Source: an uncultured Clostridia bacterium (GTDB lineage: Bacteria > Bacillota > Clostridia > Oscillospirales > Ruminococcaceae). From it: DNA of 54,975 nt. Below, piece after piece: positions 15,647-25,623 of the stretch. The DNA lies in the NCBI GenBank assembly GCA_947627465.1, contig CANQWD010000016.1, positions 1 through 54,975 on the forward strand. The letters run 5' to 3'. Both the position numbers and the translations under genes were made by a program. A model generated the notes under the pieces. The model saw only the letters and a list, made by a program, of their open reading frames with translations, did no database searches and was not told the origin of the DNA. How positions within the stretch are numbered: the first letter of the stretch is position 1; every line of letters begins with the position of its first letter.

Positions 15647-17443
15647 ATGTCCGAAAGAATTCCGCAGCGCGCAGATGTCGCTGCTGATAACAAGTGGAAA
15701 ATCAACGATATATACGCGACCGACGATCTTTGGGAAGAAGATCTCGTTAAAGCACAGGGATTTGTCGAGAAAATCGCTTCATACAATGGAGAATTGTGCA
15801 AGTCCTCCGAAAAGCTCTTGGAATATCTGCGCTTGGACGACGAACTGACCGTGTTGTTTGACAGTCTTATAAATTACGCGCAGCGCAAAGGCGACGAGGA
15901 CACGCGCGTTGCAAAATATCAGGATATGTGCAGCCGCCTTGAGATGTTGTATGTAAGTATCGCGGGAGCGGCTTCTTTTGTAACTCCCGAACTGCTTTCG
16001 ATATCCGATGAAACAATAGAACGTTTCTATAAGGAGCGGTCCGAGCTTGAGCTTTACCGCCGCTCTTTGGACAGAATACGCAGACGGCGCGAGCATTTCC
16101 TCTCCGAAAAGGAGGAAAAGATAATTGCGCTTACGGGGGAACTTTTGGGTGTTCCCGAGAACGTTTTCTCAATGTTCAACGACGCAGATCTTAAATTCCC
16201 CGATGCGTTGGATAAAGACGGAAACGCTCATCAGGTAACGCACGAGAGTTATATCCCGCTTGTGCAGAGCGAGGATCGGATCCTGCGAAAATCCGCGTTT
16301 GAGAGCATTTACCACACCTACAAGAGTTTTGAGAATACCTCAGCCGCCATGCTTTCCGCGCAAGTGAAGTCGCTTGTTTTCGCCGCGAGAGCGCGCAAAT
16401 ACAACAGCACTCTTGAAGCCGCGCTCGATGGAAACGAGGTTGACACAGCGGTTTACCGCAATCTTATTGACGCGGTTCATGAGAACATGGACGCCATGCA
16501 CAGATATGTAAAGCTGCGCAAAAAGGCGCTCGGCGTTGAGGAATTGCACGCTTACGATCTTTATGTTCCTATAGTCGCGGGCGTTGAGGACAATGTGCCG
16601 TTTGAGACTGCCAAAAAAGAAGTTTACGAGTCGCTTGCGCCGATGGGCGAGGAGTACCGCGCCATATTTAAAGAGGGCTTGGAAAACGGCTGGATAGACG
16701 TTATGGAAAACGAGGGCAAGCGAAGCGGCGCGTATTCTGCGGGCGCTAAAGTTCACCCGTTCGTCCTGCTGAATTACAAAAACACGCTGAATTGGGAGTT
16801 TACACTCGCTCATGAGATGGGTCACGCGATACATTCCTATTTGTCGAATAAAAATCAGCCGACGGCTTACGCAGATTATGTTATCTTCGTAGCCGAGGTC
16901 GCTTCCACATGCAACGAAAGCTTGCTTATGCAGTATCTTTTGAAGAATACCGAGGACAAAAAGCGCAGGGCGTTTCTTGTGAACTATTTTCTGGAGCAGT
17001 TCAGAACGACGCTTTACCGCCAGACCATGTTCGCGGAATTCGAGTTGATGATAAACGAGAAAGTTGAACGTGGCGAGAGCCTTACCGCGGAAAATCTGCA
17101 TGAAATGTATCATCAATTGAACGTGGATTACTACGGCGAGGACTTGATAGTTGACGAGGAATTGGATATGGAATGGGCGAGAATTCCGCACTTCTATTAC
17201 AATTACTACGTTTATCAATACGCGACAGGATTTTCGGCGGCTATCGCGTTGTCGCAGCGCATTTTGAACGGGGGAGAGGACGCAGTGCGCGACTACCTCG
17301 GATTTTTAAGCGGCGGTTGTTCTAAGGATCCAATCTCGCTGCTTCGTGGCGCGGGCGTGGATATGGCTTCAAAGAAACCGGTCGAGGACGCTTTAAAGCT
17401 TTTCCGTGAACTTCTGGACGAGATGAATGAATTGTTGAAGTAA
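15647..17443 (+). CDS. pepF: Oligoendopeptidase F, M3 family
   Basis: A 598-residue zinc peptidase. The metal motif HEMGHAIHSYLSN (HExxH) lies near residue 385, with the downstream Glu ligand in FVAEVASTCNE. The N-terminal helical part and the C-terminal ARIPHFYYNYYVYQYATGFSA are typical of PepF. It degrades short peptides of about 7-17 residues in the cytoplasm, and no signal peptide is present. gaggt precedes the ATG. The length matches the family norm of about 600. Confidence 0.94.
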   Translation: MSERIPQRADVAADNKWKINDIYATDDLWEEDLVKAQGFVEKIASYNGELCKSSEKLLEYLRLDDELTVLFDSLINYAQRKGDEDTRVAKYQDMCSRLEMLYVSIAGAASFVTPELLSISDETIERFYKERSELELYRRSLDRIRRRREHFLSEKEEKIIALTGELLGVPENVFSMFNDADLKFPDALDKDGNAHQVTHESYIPLVQSEDRILRKSAFESIYHTYKSFENTSAAMLSAQVKSLVFAARARKYNSTLEAALDGNEVDTAVYRNLIDAVHENMDAMHRYVKLRKKALGVEELHAYDLYVPIVAGVEDNVPFETAKKEVYESLAPMGEEYRAIFKEGLENGWIDVMENEGKRSGAYSAGAKVHPFVLLNYKNTLNWEFTLAHEMGHAIHSYLSNKNQPTAYADYVIFVAEVASTCNESLLMQYLLKNTEDKKRRAFLVNYFLEQFRTTLYRQTMFAEFELMINEKVERGESLTAENLHEMYHQLNVDYYGEDLIVDEELDMEWARIPHFYYNYYVYQYATGFSAAIALSQRILNGGEDAVRDYLGFLSGGCSKDPISLLRGAGVDMASKKPVEDALKLFRELLDEMNELLK

Positions 17444-17458
17444 TCCGGGAGATCGTAT

Positions 17459-18550
17459 ATGCAAAATTCCGACCGCAACAAAAAAATCAAGAGCATTTTA
17501 AATTCCTTTTCAAATCCCGCAGCGGTTATGGACGAGCAATTTAAATGCGTGTTCACCAACAGACCAAAGCTTATTCCGTTGGATTTAAATATGCTTGATT
17601 TATTTCAAAAAACAATATGTTTACCTATCAAATCGCCCAAAATCACTATGGGTATGATAAACGGCAGCTTTTACGGAGTTAGGATCGTTCCGTATGAGGA
17701 AGATATTTATATCTGTGAATTTTTTGATAAGGAATTGCTGTTTGATCTTATGGAAAACGCCAACGTTTTAAACGACGCGCTTCCGATCGTACACAGCGTA
17801 AGCTATAATACGTCGGCTCTGTGGCGGTGTTACTCCAATCTTTGCAGCAAGCTGGAAAGCGAGAAGTGCTATCAATTTTACAACTGCGCTTCCGAAATGA
17901 ACAAGTATCTTACGGCATTGCTGTCTGTTTCACAGAATATCAATGAATATACTCATATGATGTCGGACGATTGCAAAGATCTGTCCGTGATCAATATAGT
18001 TCCGCTGCTGAAAGGTATGGTCGAACGCTGCAATTCGCTGATAAAAAAGTCGGATAGGTATATTGATGTTTATTTTGAGACGTACAGTATGTATATAAGG
18101 TCTCAAGTTAGATATGTGGTATGCGCGGTCACAAACGCGCTTCAAAACGCGCTGATGTATTCTCCGCGCGAATGTATCCCTCACCTTTTTGCTTATCTTG
18201 ATAAACAAAACAGCGATGTTTGGTATTTGGAAATAGTGAACGACGGCATTGCAGAGGTTGACCATCAATCTGACAAACAGCTTTCGCTTAACTTTCCGCA
18301 TCAAAGACTGGGGTTTGGGATACCGATAATAAAGCGGTTCGCCGAGCTTGCGGGCGGAGAGGTTACATTTAAGGATAACGGCTGCGACGAGAAAATACGT
18401 TTGATAATCAAGCTGCCATTGATACATACGGACTCGGAAAAGAAAGCGTCCGAAACCGTAAAAAGCAGTCGGTATGTGTTCTATAAAACCGATATTCCCG
18501 ATATTATTGACATCAAAATGGCAGAGATCAACCATATCTTCGGTAAATAG
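17459..18550 (+). CDS. Histidine-kinase-like ATPase protein without a clear phosphorylation box
   Basis: A 363-residue cytoplasmic protein. The C-terminal ~150 residues form an HATPase_c domain: N box VTNALQNALMYSP, G1-like VNDGIAEVD and G2-like RLGFGIPIIKRFAELAGGEV. The N-terminal part (about 15-100) looks like a degenerate PAS-type sensor (SNPAAVMDEQFKCVFTNRP). A normal HisKA H-box (H-E/D-L/I-R/K) is not seen; the nearest histidine is in LPIVHSVSYNTSA, near residue 111. It lies just upstream of a complete response regulator/kinase pair. It may be an accessory kinase or a phosphatase-like modulator; this is inference. Confidence 0.72.
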   Translation: MQNSDRNKKIKSILNSFSNPAAVMDEQFKCVFTNRPKLIPLDLNMLDLFQKTICLPIKSPKITMGMINGSFYGVRIVPYEEDIYICEFFDKELLFDLMENANVLNDALPIVHSVSYNTSALWRCYSNLCSKLESEKCYQFYNCASEMNKYLTALLSVSQNINEYTHMMSDDCKDLSVINIVPLLKGMVERCNSLIKKSDRYIDVYFETYSMYIRSQVRYVVCAVTNALQNALMYSPRECIPHLFAYLDKQNSDVWYLEIVNDGIAEVDHQSDKQLSLNFPHQRLGFGIPIIKRFAELAGGEVTFKDNGCDEKIRLIIKLPLIHTDSEKKASETVKSSRYVFYKTDIPDIIDIKMAEINHIFGK

Positions 18551-18641
18551 GTTATTTTTGAACATTCAGCGTATTTTCACGCCGCTTTCATACTTAGGGA
18601 GTATAATCAGGAAAATACGTTTTCACGCAAGGAGGAACAGT

Positions 18642-19316
18642 ATGTACAAGCTGCTTATTGTTGACGATGAGGAAAATATCCGCGAGGTTCTTAAAGAATA
18701 CGCGGAGTTTGAAGGTCACGAGGTAGACGAAGCCGGAGACGGCATGAAAGCTATCGAAATGGCAAAGGAAAAAGACTACGATATCATTATTATGGACGTT
18801 ATGCTTCCTCGTTTAGACGGTTACTCCGCCTGCAAGGAGATACGTAAATTTAAGCAAACGCCCATGCTGATGCTCTCGGCGCGCGGCGAGGAGTACGATA
18901 AGCTGCACGGGTTCGACGTCGGTATTGACGATTACGTCGTGAAGCCGTTTTCTCCGAAAGAAGTAATGGCGCGAGTAAACGCTATTGTAAAGAGAAATTC
19001 AATGGCGACAGGTTCTGTTGCTGCAGACGTTGAAAAGTTTGAGGGTCTCGAGATCAACTTCACGTCCCGCGATGTATTTATAGACGGAACGAAAGCCAAT
19101 CTCACACCCAAAGAATACGATCTGCTGTTTTATCTTGTCCGCAACAAAAACATCGCGCTTACAAGAAACAAACTTCTTGAGGAAGTCTGGGGCTACGATT
19201 TCTTCGGCGACGACAGAACGATAGACACTCATATAAAAATGCTCCGAAACAACCTTGGACCTTATCGTAAGTATATTGTGACATTGCGCGGATTGGGATA
19301 TAAATTCGAGGCGTGA
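18642..19316 (+). CDS. OmpR/PhoB-family response regulator
   Basis: A 224-residue two-domain regulator. The receiver domain (1-115) has the acidic pair in LIVDDEEN, phospho-acceptor D52 (IIMDVMLPRLDG) and the conserved Lys in VVKPFSP. The C-terminal winged helix (about 128-224) has LTPKEYDLLFYLVRNKNIAL, RNKLLEEVWGYDFFGDDRTI and the final RGLGYKFEA. aaggagg stands 6 bases before the ATG at 18642; longer in-frame readings start inside the previous gene and are less likely. The sensor kinase follows one base after the stop. Targets are unknown. Confidence 0.92.
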   Translation: MYKLLIVDDEENIREVLKEYAEFEGHEVDEAGDGMKAIEMAKEKDYDIIIMDVMLPRLDGYSACKEIRKFKQTPMLMLSARGEEYDKLHGFDVGIDDYVVKPFSPKEVMARVNAIVKRNSMATGSVAADVEKFEGLEINFTSRDVFIDGTKANLTPKEYDLLFYLVRNKNIALTRNKLLEEVWGYDFFGDDRTIDTHIKMLRNNLGPYRKYIVTLRGLGYKFEA

Positions 19317-19317
19317 G

Positions 19318-20817
19318 ATGAATTTTTTCCGAAGCATTAAGGTTCGCGTTTGGGCGCTTTTTGAGGTCGTAGTTATCGCAATGCTTTCTTTTACGTATAT
19401 TTTCCTTATCGCTATGTTCCCTAATTTCTACGAGTGGATGAAAACGTATGAAATAAGCGAGGCTTATGACAGGATAAGGACAAATTGGTATAACGACAAC
19501 ATTTCCGATATAATTAACCATGAAGCTGCTCAAAAAAAGATGTATATTGAGATATATTTTCCTGCCGCGGGTTTTTCATATAAGGCGGACAAGCTCGGCG
19601 GGAGTTCTTCGCTTGCCGTACTCGCGAAGAAAAATCTCCGCGACGAGGTGAGCGCGTCCGATACGGGAATAGTATACAAGCGCTTCCGCGATGAAGCGGA
19701 GGATAACTCCGTGCTGATGATGGGAACATATATCGGCGACAATAAAAAAGATCCTCAAGCTTATGTTTTTATATGCAACTATTTGCAGCCTATCGGTACA
19801 ACGGTGAGCATTTTCAAGCGGCAATTTTTATTTGTCGGAATTATCATGATAATTCTCACCGTGTTCATGTCGGCTTTGTTTTCAAACCGTGTGTCGGAAC
19901 CGATCATTAGAATAAACAAGTCGGCAAAGGAACTGCCGCAGGGTAAATTCAGCGCGAAAGCGGGGAAAAACGACTACGCCGAGATAAAACAGCTTGTCGC
20001 TACGCTTACCTCCGCTTCAAAGGAGATCGCAAAATCCGACGATCTGCGGCGCGAGCTAATGGCAAACATTTCTCACGATTTGAGAACGCCGCTTACGATG
20101 ATAAAAGCTTACGCCGAGATGATCCGCGATCTGTCGGGTGATAATCCGGAAAAGCGCGAACGGCATTTAAAGGTTATTATCGAAGAAACCGACAGACTTT
20201 CTTCGCTTGTGACCGATATTCTGGATCTGTCGAAACTTCAAGCGGGCGTTACCGAAATGCACCTTGAAACATTCAATTTCTCCGCCAGACTTTCGGGAGT
20301 TATTTCTCGCTTTGACATTATGAAAGAAAACGACGGCATAATCATCGATCTTCAAGCCGAGGATGATATTTTGATCACAGCGGACATAACCAAGCTTGAA
20401 CAGGTAGTTTATAATCTGATCAACAACGCGGTAACTTATACTGGCGATGACAATACCATTATTGTAAGACTTATGCGTAAAGGAAACGGAATGGTGCGTT
20501 TTGAGGTCGAGGATCACGGCGAGGGAATTTCCGCGGAAAATCTGCCCTACATTTGGGACAGATACTACAAGGTAAGCCAACGCAACAGTACGCATAAGCG
20601 TGCCAAAATGGGCAGCGGTATAGGACTTTCGATCGTAAAAAGCGTTTTGGAGCAACATAAATTTCCTTTTGGTGCTGAAAGCGAACAGGGAAAGGGAAGC
20701 ACATTCTGGTTTGAAGCTCCCGAATATGTAGAGCAGCCTCCGGAAACGTCCAAGCCCGCACACATGAGAAAATTTATCCAGGATAAAAAGCACGATAACA
20801 AGAAGGAAACCGAATAA
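19318..20817 (+). CDS. Membrane sensor histidine kinase
   Basis: A 499-residue protein with transmembrane segments at about 11-34 and 168-188, an extracellular sensor domain of about 130 residues between them, HAMP (about 190-240), HisKA with H253 (ANISHDLRTPLTMIKAYAEM) and HATPase_c (NLINNAVTYT, VEDHGEGIS, GSGIGLSIVKSVLE). The last ~30 residues are basic and extend past the domain. It is the cognate partner of the response regulator whose stop precedes it by one base. The signal is unknown; the sensor loop has no recognisable PAS or Cache motif by eye. Confidence 0.93.
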   Translation: MNFFRSIKVRVWALFEVVVIAMLSFTYIFLIAMFPNFYEWMKTYEISEAYDRIRTNWYNDNISDIINHEAAQKKMYIEIYFPAAGFSYKADKLGGSSSLAVLAKKNLRDEVSASDTGIVYKRFRDEAEDNSVLMMGTYIGDNKKDPQAYVFICNYLQPIGTTVSIFKRQFLFVGIIMIILTVFMSALFSNRVSEPIIRINKSAKELPQGKFSAKAGKNDYAEIKQLVATLTSASKEIAKSDDLRRELMANISHDLRTPLTMIKAYAEMIRDLSGDNPEKRERHLKVIIEETDRLSSLVTDILDLSKLQAGVTEMHLETFNFSARLSGVISRFDIMKENDGIIIDLQAEDDILITADITKLEQVVYNLINNAVTYTGDDNTIIVRLMRKGNGMVRFEVEDHGEGISAENLPYIWDRYYKVSQRNSTHKRAKMGSGIGLSIVKSVLEQHKFPFGAESEQGKGSTFWFEAPEYVEQPPETSKPAHMRKFIQDKKHDNKKETE

Positions 20818-20876
20818 AGCGGATGAATTCGCCGCACGTTTGGCAGTTTTCAAACTCCATTCATCAATAAACGCAC

Positions 20877-20917
20877 AAATCTCCTACCGTGAGCTATTGC
20901 TTTGCGATAGGAGATTT
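20877..20917 (+). terminator. Terminator of the two-component operon
   Basis: A 10-bp stem (aaatctccta / taggagattt) with an inner ctattgc/gcgatag hairpin, followed by CTTGTAT, a weak U tract. It lies 60 bases after the kinase stop. Confidence 0.6.
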
Positions 20918-20941
20918 CTTGTATCAAATCGACAAAATTTA

Positions 20942-20970
20942 TTGACAAATTCTCACGGAAATGTTATAAT
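20942..20970 (+). promoter_or_regulatory. Consensus sigma-A promoter of the GH5 cellulase
   Basis: TTGACA, 17-base spacer, TATAAT with TGT immediately before the -10: a near-perfect strong promoter. It ends 45 bases before the ATG. No catabolite-response element was recognised. Confidence 0.88.
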
Positions 20971-21015
20971 ATTATAAAATAGATTTATTGTGTTTTTTCC
21001 GAAAAGGAGATAATT

Positions 21016-23118
21016 ATGAATAAGTTCTTGAAAAAATCTACGGCACTTGCTTTGACCGCAATTTTATTGATTGCGGGCTGCTCCGGAAAGTCGGTATCCG
21101 AGTCCTCCGAAACGTTAGATGAAAGCGGCTCCGAAAACAGTACTTCTGCTTATTCGGAACAAAGCGTCTCCGATTCGATATCCGATAACGCAAGCAGTTC
21201 TGTTTCGGACGCAGCTTCAAGCGGCTCGGCGTCTTCCGACATTTCAAGCCCAGAAAGCGCGGCAAGTTCTTCCGTGCTTGAAAGCAGCAGTTCAACTGGT
21301 TCCGACAATCCAAACGAGGTTTCAAGCGATAACGGCAGCCCGAACGATGACAGCCCTAATAACGGCAGTCCGAATGACGATATCCCTAATAACGGCAGTC
21401 CAAACAACGATAGCCCAAATGACAACAGTCCAAACGACGGCGGTTTTTCCTGCTCATGGAGCGCCGACAATTCATGGGAGGAGGACGGTAACAAATGCGG
21501 CACCGTTGAACTTACCATAAAAAACAACACGGGCAGCCCCGTTACGTCATGGACGGCAACATTCAGCGTTCCAAGCGGATTTAAGATAACTACCGGTTGG
21601 AGCGGTACATACAGCGTCAGCGGTACGACTGCCAAAATCACGAACGCTGAATATAACGGCGAAATTCCCGTGGGCGGCAGCGTAAGCGTGGGATTTAATT
21701 ACAGTTCCCCGACGGCTTTCACACCGCCGTCAACTGTTAATATCAACGGCACTGCGGGCAGCTCTTCAAGCGGCGGCGGAGACAATAGCGGAAACAATAA
21801 CAACAGCAACGGAGGCAATGGCGGTGGAAACGGCGGCTCGGACAAAAATCCAAACGATCCCGCTCCCTCAAAGGATATTCAAAAACTCCTTGAACGCAGC
21901 GATAAAGCCGTTCAAGGAGATGATTGGCTGCATACGGACGGAAACAAGATACTTGACAAAAACGGAAAGCAGGTTTGGCTTACGGGAGTAAATTGGTTTG
22001 GTTACAACACAGGCACGAACACGTTCGACGGATTGTGGAACAGCCAAATGCGCGGTACGGTCAAAGCAATCGCCGACCACGGATTCAACCTTATACGCGT
22101 GCCGATTTCCGCCGAGCTGCTTAATCAATGGTCAAACGGTGAATATCCGCAGGCAAATTACAACAACGCGTCCAATCCCGAAATGAACGATATGAACAGC
22201 CTGCAAATATTCGATTACTTCTTGAAGCTTGCCGAGGAGAACGGTATGAAAGTAATGCCGGATATACATTGTGCCGAAACTAACGCTATGGGACACAATG
22301 TGAATCTGTGGTTTACGGATAAAATATCGGTTGACGATTATTATCACGCGTTGGAATGGCTCGCGGAGCGCTACAAGGATAACGACACTATAATCGCCAT
22401 TGATCTTAAAAACGAACCGCACGGCAAACCCAACGAGGGCGCGGGCGCAGCGATTTGGAACGATTCGACCGACAAGAACAACTGGAAGCACACGGCAGAA
22501 CAGGCAGCCGGGAAGATCCTTGCGAAAAATCCGAACGTTCTTATTATGATAGAAGGCACCGAGATCTACTCAAAAAACAACGGCAGCTATTCTTCAACAA
22601 ACGACGCGGATTATTACTATAACTGGTGGGGCGGCAATTTGCGCGGTGTAAAGGATTATCCCGTCAATCTCGGGAAATATCAGGATAAGGTAGTCTATTC
22701 GCCGCACGACTACGGACCGACGGTCTACGAGCAGCCGTGGTTCAAAGGCGGCTTCGATTACGACAGCCTTATCGATGATTGCTGGCAAGACAATTGGCTT
22801 TACATTCAAAAAGACAATATCGCGCCGCTGCTTATCGGCGAGTGGGGCGGCTTTATGAAAGATCCGAACCTCAAATGGATGACCTGTATGCGGCAGCTTA
22901 TCAGTGAGTATCATCTGAACCATACATTCTGGTGCTACAACGCCAACTCGGGCGACACCGGCGGATTGGTTCTTGACGACTTCACAACTTGGGATACTGA
23001 AAAGTATAATTTCGTAAAAGAGGTTTTGTGGCAGGAGGATGGAAAATTCGTAGGTCTTGACCACGAGATTCCACTCGGAGCGAACGGAATTTCCGTTTCG
23101 GACGCAAGCGGTCTTTAA
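21016..23118 (+). CDS. Lipoprotein cellulase, CBM2-like module plus GH5
   Basis: A 700-residue surface enzyme. The lipoprotein signal peptide ends LLIAGC (lipobox, C22). A Ser/Asn/Pro-rich linker follows (about 23-140) with imperfect repeats of NNGSPND. Residues about 142-245 form a cellulose-binding CBM2-like module with spaced Trp residues (SWSADNSW, SWTATFSV, TTGWSGTY). A second Gly/Asn linker leads to the GH5 catalytic domain (about 295-690). The acid/base is E467 in IDLKNEPHG and the nucleophile is E609 in LLIGEWGGF. It should cut internal beta-1,4-glucan bonds (endoglucanase); xylan or mannan activity is possible. Membrane anchoring suggests that it works at the cell surface rather than in a cellulosome, since no dockerin is present. 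Confidence 0.93.
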   Translation: MNKFLKKSTALALTAILLIAGCSGKSVSESSETLDESGSENSTSAYSEQSVSDSISDNASSSVSDAASSGSASSDISSPESAASSSVLESSSSTGSDNPNEVSSDNGSPNDDSPNNGSPNDDIPNNGSPNNDSPNDNSPNDGGFSCSWSADNSWEEDGNKCGTVELTIKNNTGSPVTSWTATFSVPSGFKITTGWSGTYSVSGTTAKITNAEYNGEIPVGGSVSVGFNYSSPTAFTPPSTVNINGTAGSSSSGGGDNSGNNNNSNGGNGGGNGGSDKNPNDPAPSKDIQKLLERSDKAVQGDDWLHTDGNKILDKNGKQVWLTGVNWFGYNTGTNTFDGLWNSQMRGTVKAIADHGFNLIRVPISAELLNQWSNGEYPQANYNNASNPEMNDMNSLQIFDYFLKLAEENGMKVMPDIHCAETNAMGHNVNLWFTDKISVDDYYHALEWLAERYKDNDTIIAIDLKNEPHGKPNEGAGAAIWNDSTDKNNWKHTAEQAAGKILAKNPNVLIMIEGTEIYSKNNGSYSSTNDADYYYNWWGGNLRGVKDYPVNLGKYQDKVVYSPHDYGPTVYEQPWFKGGFDYDSLIDDCWQDNWLYIQKDNIAPLLIGEWGGFMKDPNLKWMTCMRQLISEYHLNHTFWCYNANSGDTGGLVLDDFTTWDTEKYNFVKEVLWQEDGKFVGLDHEIPLGANGISVSDASGL

Positions 23119-23127
23119 ATCTTATAC

Positions 23128-23158
23128 CTTTTCCCCCGTCATTGTGGCGGGGGAAAAG
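23128..23158 (+). terminator. Terminator-like hairpin after the cellulase gene
   Basis: An 11-bp stem (cttttcccccg / cgggggaaaag) with a 9-base loop, 9 bases after the stop. No U tract follows, so its strength is uncertain. A similar C5/G5 hairpin ends the chemoreceptor gene at 45850-45872. Confidence 0.5.
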
Positions 23159-23185
23159 CATTAAGAAATTCTCAAATTTCCAAGT

Positions 23186-23243
23186 AAAAAAAGAGGCAAG
23201 AGCAGGGGAGAAGTTAAACCTCATACCTCTGATCTCTTGCCTC
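23186..23243 (-). terminator. Intrinsic terminator of glnN
   Basis: On the minus strand a 10-bp outer stem (gaggcaagag / ctcttgcctc) encloses a 31-base partly paired loop and is followed by seven U residues. It lies 137 bases past the glnN stop and separates glnN from the convergent cellulase gene. Confidence 0.8.
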
Positions 23244-23379
23244 AAAAGGAAAGGGAGCGGGATATTCTTAAAGCGTTTCGACCCGCCGTCCGCAAAGGAG
23301 CAGCTTAGGTGAACATACGCTCTAAGTCAAAAATCAAACCGCGTTCCGCGTATAACCGATTTCAGGTGTATCGGCTCAA

Positions 23380-25500
23380 TTAAACGTTGAACAGCAGCTC
23401 GTCGTAAGTGGGATACGGCCAATATTCCTCTCCGACGATGGTTTCAAGCTCATCGGTAACGGCTCTTAAGGACTGCATATCCGCGAAAACTTCATCGTGA
23501 TAGCAGCGAGCCTGCTTCTCGGCGTCCTCAACGCTCTGCGCTTTAACGATAGCGTCGGACAGCGCGTAAGCCTTGTTGCTAAGAGCGATAGTAAGCTCGT
23601 TTACCTTATTCGCAACGGCAAGTTCGACATCGGGCTTAATGCCGACGGCTTTCTTAGAAGCCGCGATATCCGCAACGTCCTTGCCGAATTTCATAACAGC
23701 GGGCAAAATCTCGGTCTTTGCCATATCCGCCGCCGTAAGAGCCTCAATATTGATAACCTTGGAATAGTTTTCCAAAAGTATCTCCTGTCTTGCGTGCAGC
23801 TCTATCTCGCTGTAAACGCCGAACTTCTTGAACAAATCGACGTTCTTCTTCGCGGTAAGGCAAGGGATTGCGTCAACGGTGGATTTAAGATCCAAAAGAC
23901 CGCGCTTTTTAGCTTCAACGGGCCATTCATCGCCGTAGCCGTTGCCATTGAAGATTACTCTCTTGTGCTTCTTGATGGTCTCTACAAGCAGATCGTGAAG
24001 CGCCTTGTTGAAATCCTTTGCGCCCTCGAGTTTATCCGCGAACTCGGTGAGGGAGTTTGCGACTATGGTGTTCAAGATCGTGTTCGGACCTGCGATGTTG
24101 AGGTTGGAGCCGCACATTCTGAACTCGAACTTGTTGCCCGTAAACGCGAACGGAGAAGTTCTGTTGCGGTCGGTGCTGTCTTTCGGGAATTCGGGCAGCG
24201 AGGAAACGCCTACGTTAAACATCTGCTTACCCGAACCGGTGTACTCTTTTCCCTCTACAAGCGCGTCTACGACCGCTTGCAGTTCTTCGCCAAGGAATAT
24301 GGAGATGATTGCGGGAGGCGCTTCGTTCGCGCCGAGTCTGTGGTCGTTGCCCGGAGACGCTACGGAAAGTCTCAAAAGATCGGAATACTCATCAACAGCC
24401 TTGATGATCGCCGCAAGGAACGTCAAAAACTGCGCGTTCTGCATGGGAGAACGTCCGGGGTCAAGCAGATTTTGCCCGTCGTCGGTGGAAAGGCTCCAGT
24501 TATCGTGCTTGCCCGAACCGTTGATGCCCGCGAAAGGCTTCTCGTGAAGCAGGCAAACCAAGTCGTGGTCGAGCGCTATTTTCTTCATCAGCTCCATCGT
24601 AAGCTGGTTCTGGTCGGTAGCTAGGTTTGCGGGAGCAAAAATCGGTGCGTTTTCATGCTGTGACGGAGCGACCTCGTTGTGCTTGGTCTTGGAAGTAATG
24701 CCGAGTTTCCAGAGGTGCTCGTCCAGATCCTCCATATAATCCGCAACGCGCTCTTTTATAGAACCGAAATAGTGATCCTCAAGTTCCTGTCCTTTGGGAG
24801 CGGGTGCGCCGAAAAGCGTTCTGCCCGTGAAGATCAGATCCTTACGCTGATCGTAGGTGCTCTTGTTTACAAGGAAGTACTCCTGTTCCGCGCCGACTGT
24901 AGCCACAACACGCTTCGTGGTGGTGTTGCCGAAAAGCTTCAAGATACGCAGAGCCGCGTCTGAAACAACGTCCATGGAACGCAAAAGAGGTGTTTTCTTG
25001 TCGAGCGCCTCGCCCGAATATGAATAGAACGCGGTGGGTATGTAAAGCGAGCCTTCCTTTACGAAAGCGTAAGAGGTCGGATCCCACGCGGTGTAGCCGC
25101 GGGCTTCAAACGTTGCTCTGATACCGCCCGACGGAAAACTTGAAGCGTCAGGCTCGCCCTTAACAAGCTCCTTGCCCGAGAATTCCATAATAACAGTACC
25201 GTCGCCCATGGGCGCAATGAAACTGTCGTGCTTTTCGGCGGTGATACCCGTCATAGGCTGAAACCAGTGGGTGTAGTGAGTAGCGCCCTTTTCAATAGCC
25301 CAGTCTTTCATAGCGGAAGCGACAACATCCGCTATGGAAACGTCAAGCTCCTTGCCCTCCGCGATAGTCTTTTTCAAGGTCTTGAAAACGTTCTTCGGAA
25401 GTCTCTGCTTCATTGTTTCCTCGTTGAAAACGTCGATACCGAATTGTTCAACAACGTTGAATTTTTCATCTGTTCTTTCCATTTTTGCTGTGATTTCCAT
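23380..25500 (-). CDS. glnN: Type III glutamine synthetase (GSIII)
   Basis: A 706-residue protein, the length of GSIII rather than GSI (about 450). Landmarks are [33 protein letters not shown], the catalytic QEYFLV and [13 protein letters not shown] regions, [14 protein letters not shown] (ammonia/glutamate site), and [16 protein letters not shown]. It joins ammonia to glutamate using ATP and is the main nitrogen-assimilation enzyme in Ruminococcus and Bacteroides relatives. ggaga precedes the ATG. Its leader carries a promoter (25595-25623) and, about 10 bases past the expected start, a strong terminator-like hairpin (25534-25578), so attenuation by nitrogen status is plausible but inferred. 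Confidence 0.95.
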   Translation of the reverse strand: MEITAKMERTDEKFNVVEQFGIDVFNEETMKQRLPKNVFKTLKKTIAEGKELDVSIADVVASAMKDWAIEKGATHYTHWFQPMTGITAEKHDSFIAPMGDGTVIMEFSGKELVKGEPDASSFPSGGIRATFEARGYTAWDPTSYAFVKEGSLYIPTAFYSYSGEALDKKTPLLRSMDVVSDAALRILKLFGNTTTKRVVATVGAEQEYFLVNKSTYDQRKDLIFTGRTLFGAPAPKGQELEDHYFGSIKERVADYMEDLDEHLWKLGITSKTKHNEVAPSQHENAPIFAPANLATDQNQLTMELMKKIALDHDLVCLLHEKPFAGINGSGKHDNWSLSTDDGQNLLDPGRSPMQNAQFLTFLAAIIKAVDEYSDLLRLSVASPGNDHRLGANEAPPAIISIFLGEELQAVVDALVEGKEYTGSGKQMFNVGVSSLPEFPKDSTDRNRTSPFAFTGNKFEFRMCGSNLNIAGPNTILNTIVANSLTEFADKLEGAKDFNKALHDLLVETIKKHKRVIFNGNGYGDEWPVEAKKRGLLDLKSTVDAIPCLTAKKNVDLFKKFGVYSEIELHARQEILLENYSKVINIEALTAADMAKTEILPAVMKFGKDVADIAASKKAVGIKPDVELAVANKVNELTIALSNKAYALSDAIVKAQSVEDAEKQARCYHDEVFADMQSLRAVTDELETIVGEEYWPYPTYDELLFNV

Positions 25501-25533
25501 AGTGTCCCTCTCCTTAACAAAAATTCGTAAACT

Positions 25534-25578
25534 AAAAAACGGCGTTTTGGTATAGTCTCCCCATACCGAAACGCCGTT
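25534..25578 (-). promoter_or_regulatory. Terminator-like attenuator hairpin in the glnN leader
   Basis: A 16-bp stem (aacggcgtttcggtat with ataccaaaacgccgtt, one G-U pair) and a 9-base loop, followed on the minus strand by TTTT just after the stem's own UU. It lies wholly between the glnN promoter and start codon, so it must be overridden for glnN to be expressed. Clostridial glutamine synthetases are known to be controlled by ANTAR-type antiterminators, but the typical paired six-base loops were not clearly seen here. Confidence 0.75.
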
Positions 25579-25594
25579 GTTTCTTACAATTTAT

Positions 25595-25623
25595 ATTATA
25601 GCCGAAAAATCGTGTTTTGTCTA
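25595..25623 (-). promoter_or_regulatory. Sigma-A promoter of glnN
   Basis: On the minus strand: TAGACA, 17-base spacer, TATAAT. The predicted start near 25588 gives a leader of about 88 bases containing the hairpin. Confidence 0.75.

Noticed and set aside
18560-18607. Promoter before the response regulator
   Set aside because: TATAAT is present at 18602 but no -35 lies at a usable distance.
23497-24624. 375-codon plus-strand open frame opposite glnN
   Set aside because: glnN on the minus strand has full GSIII motifs; the opposite frame lacks a ribosome site and a known fold.
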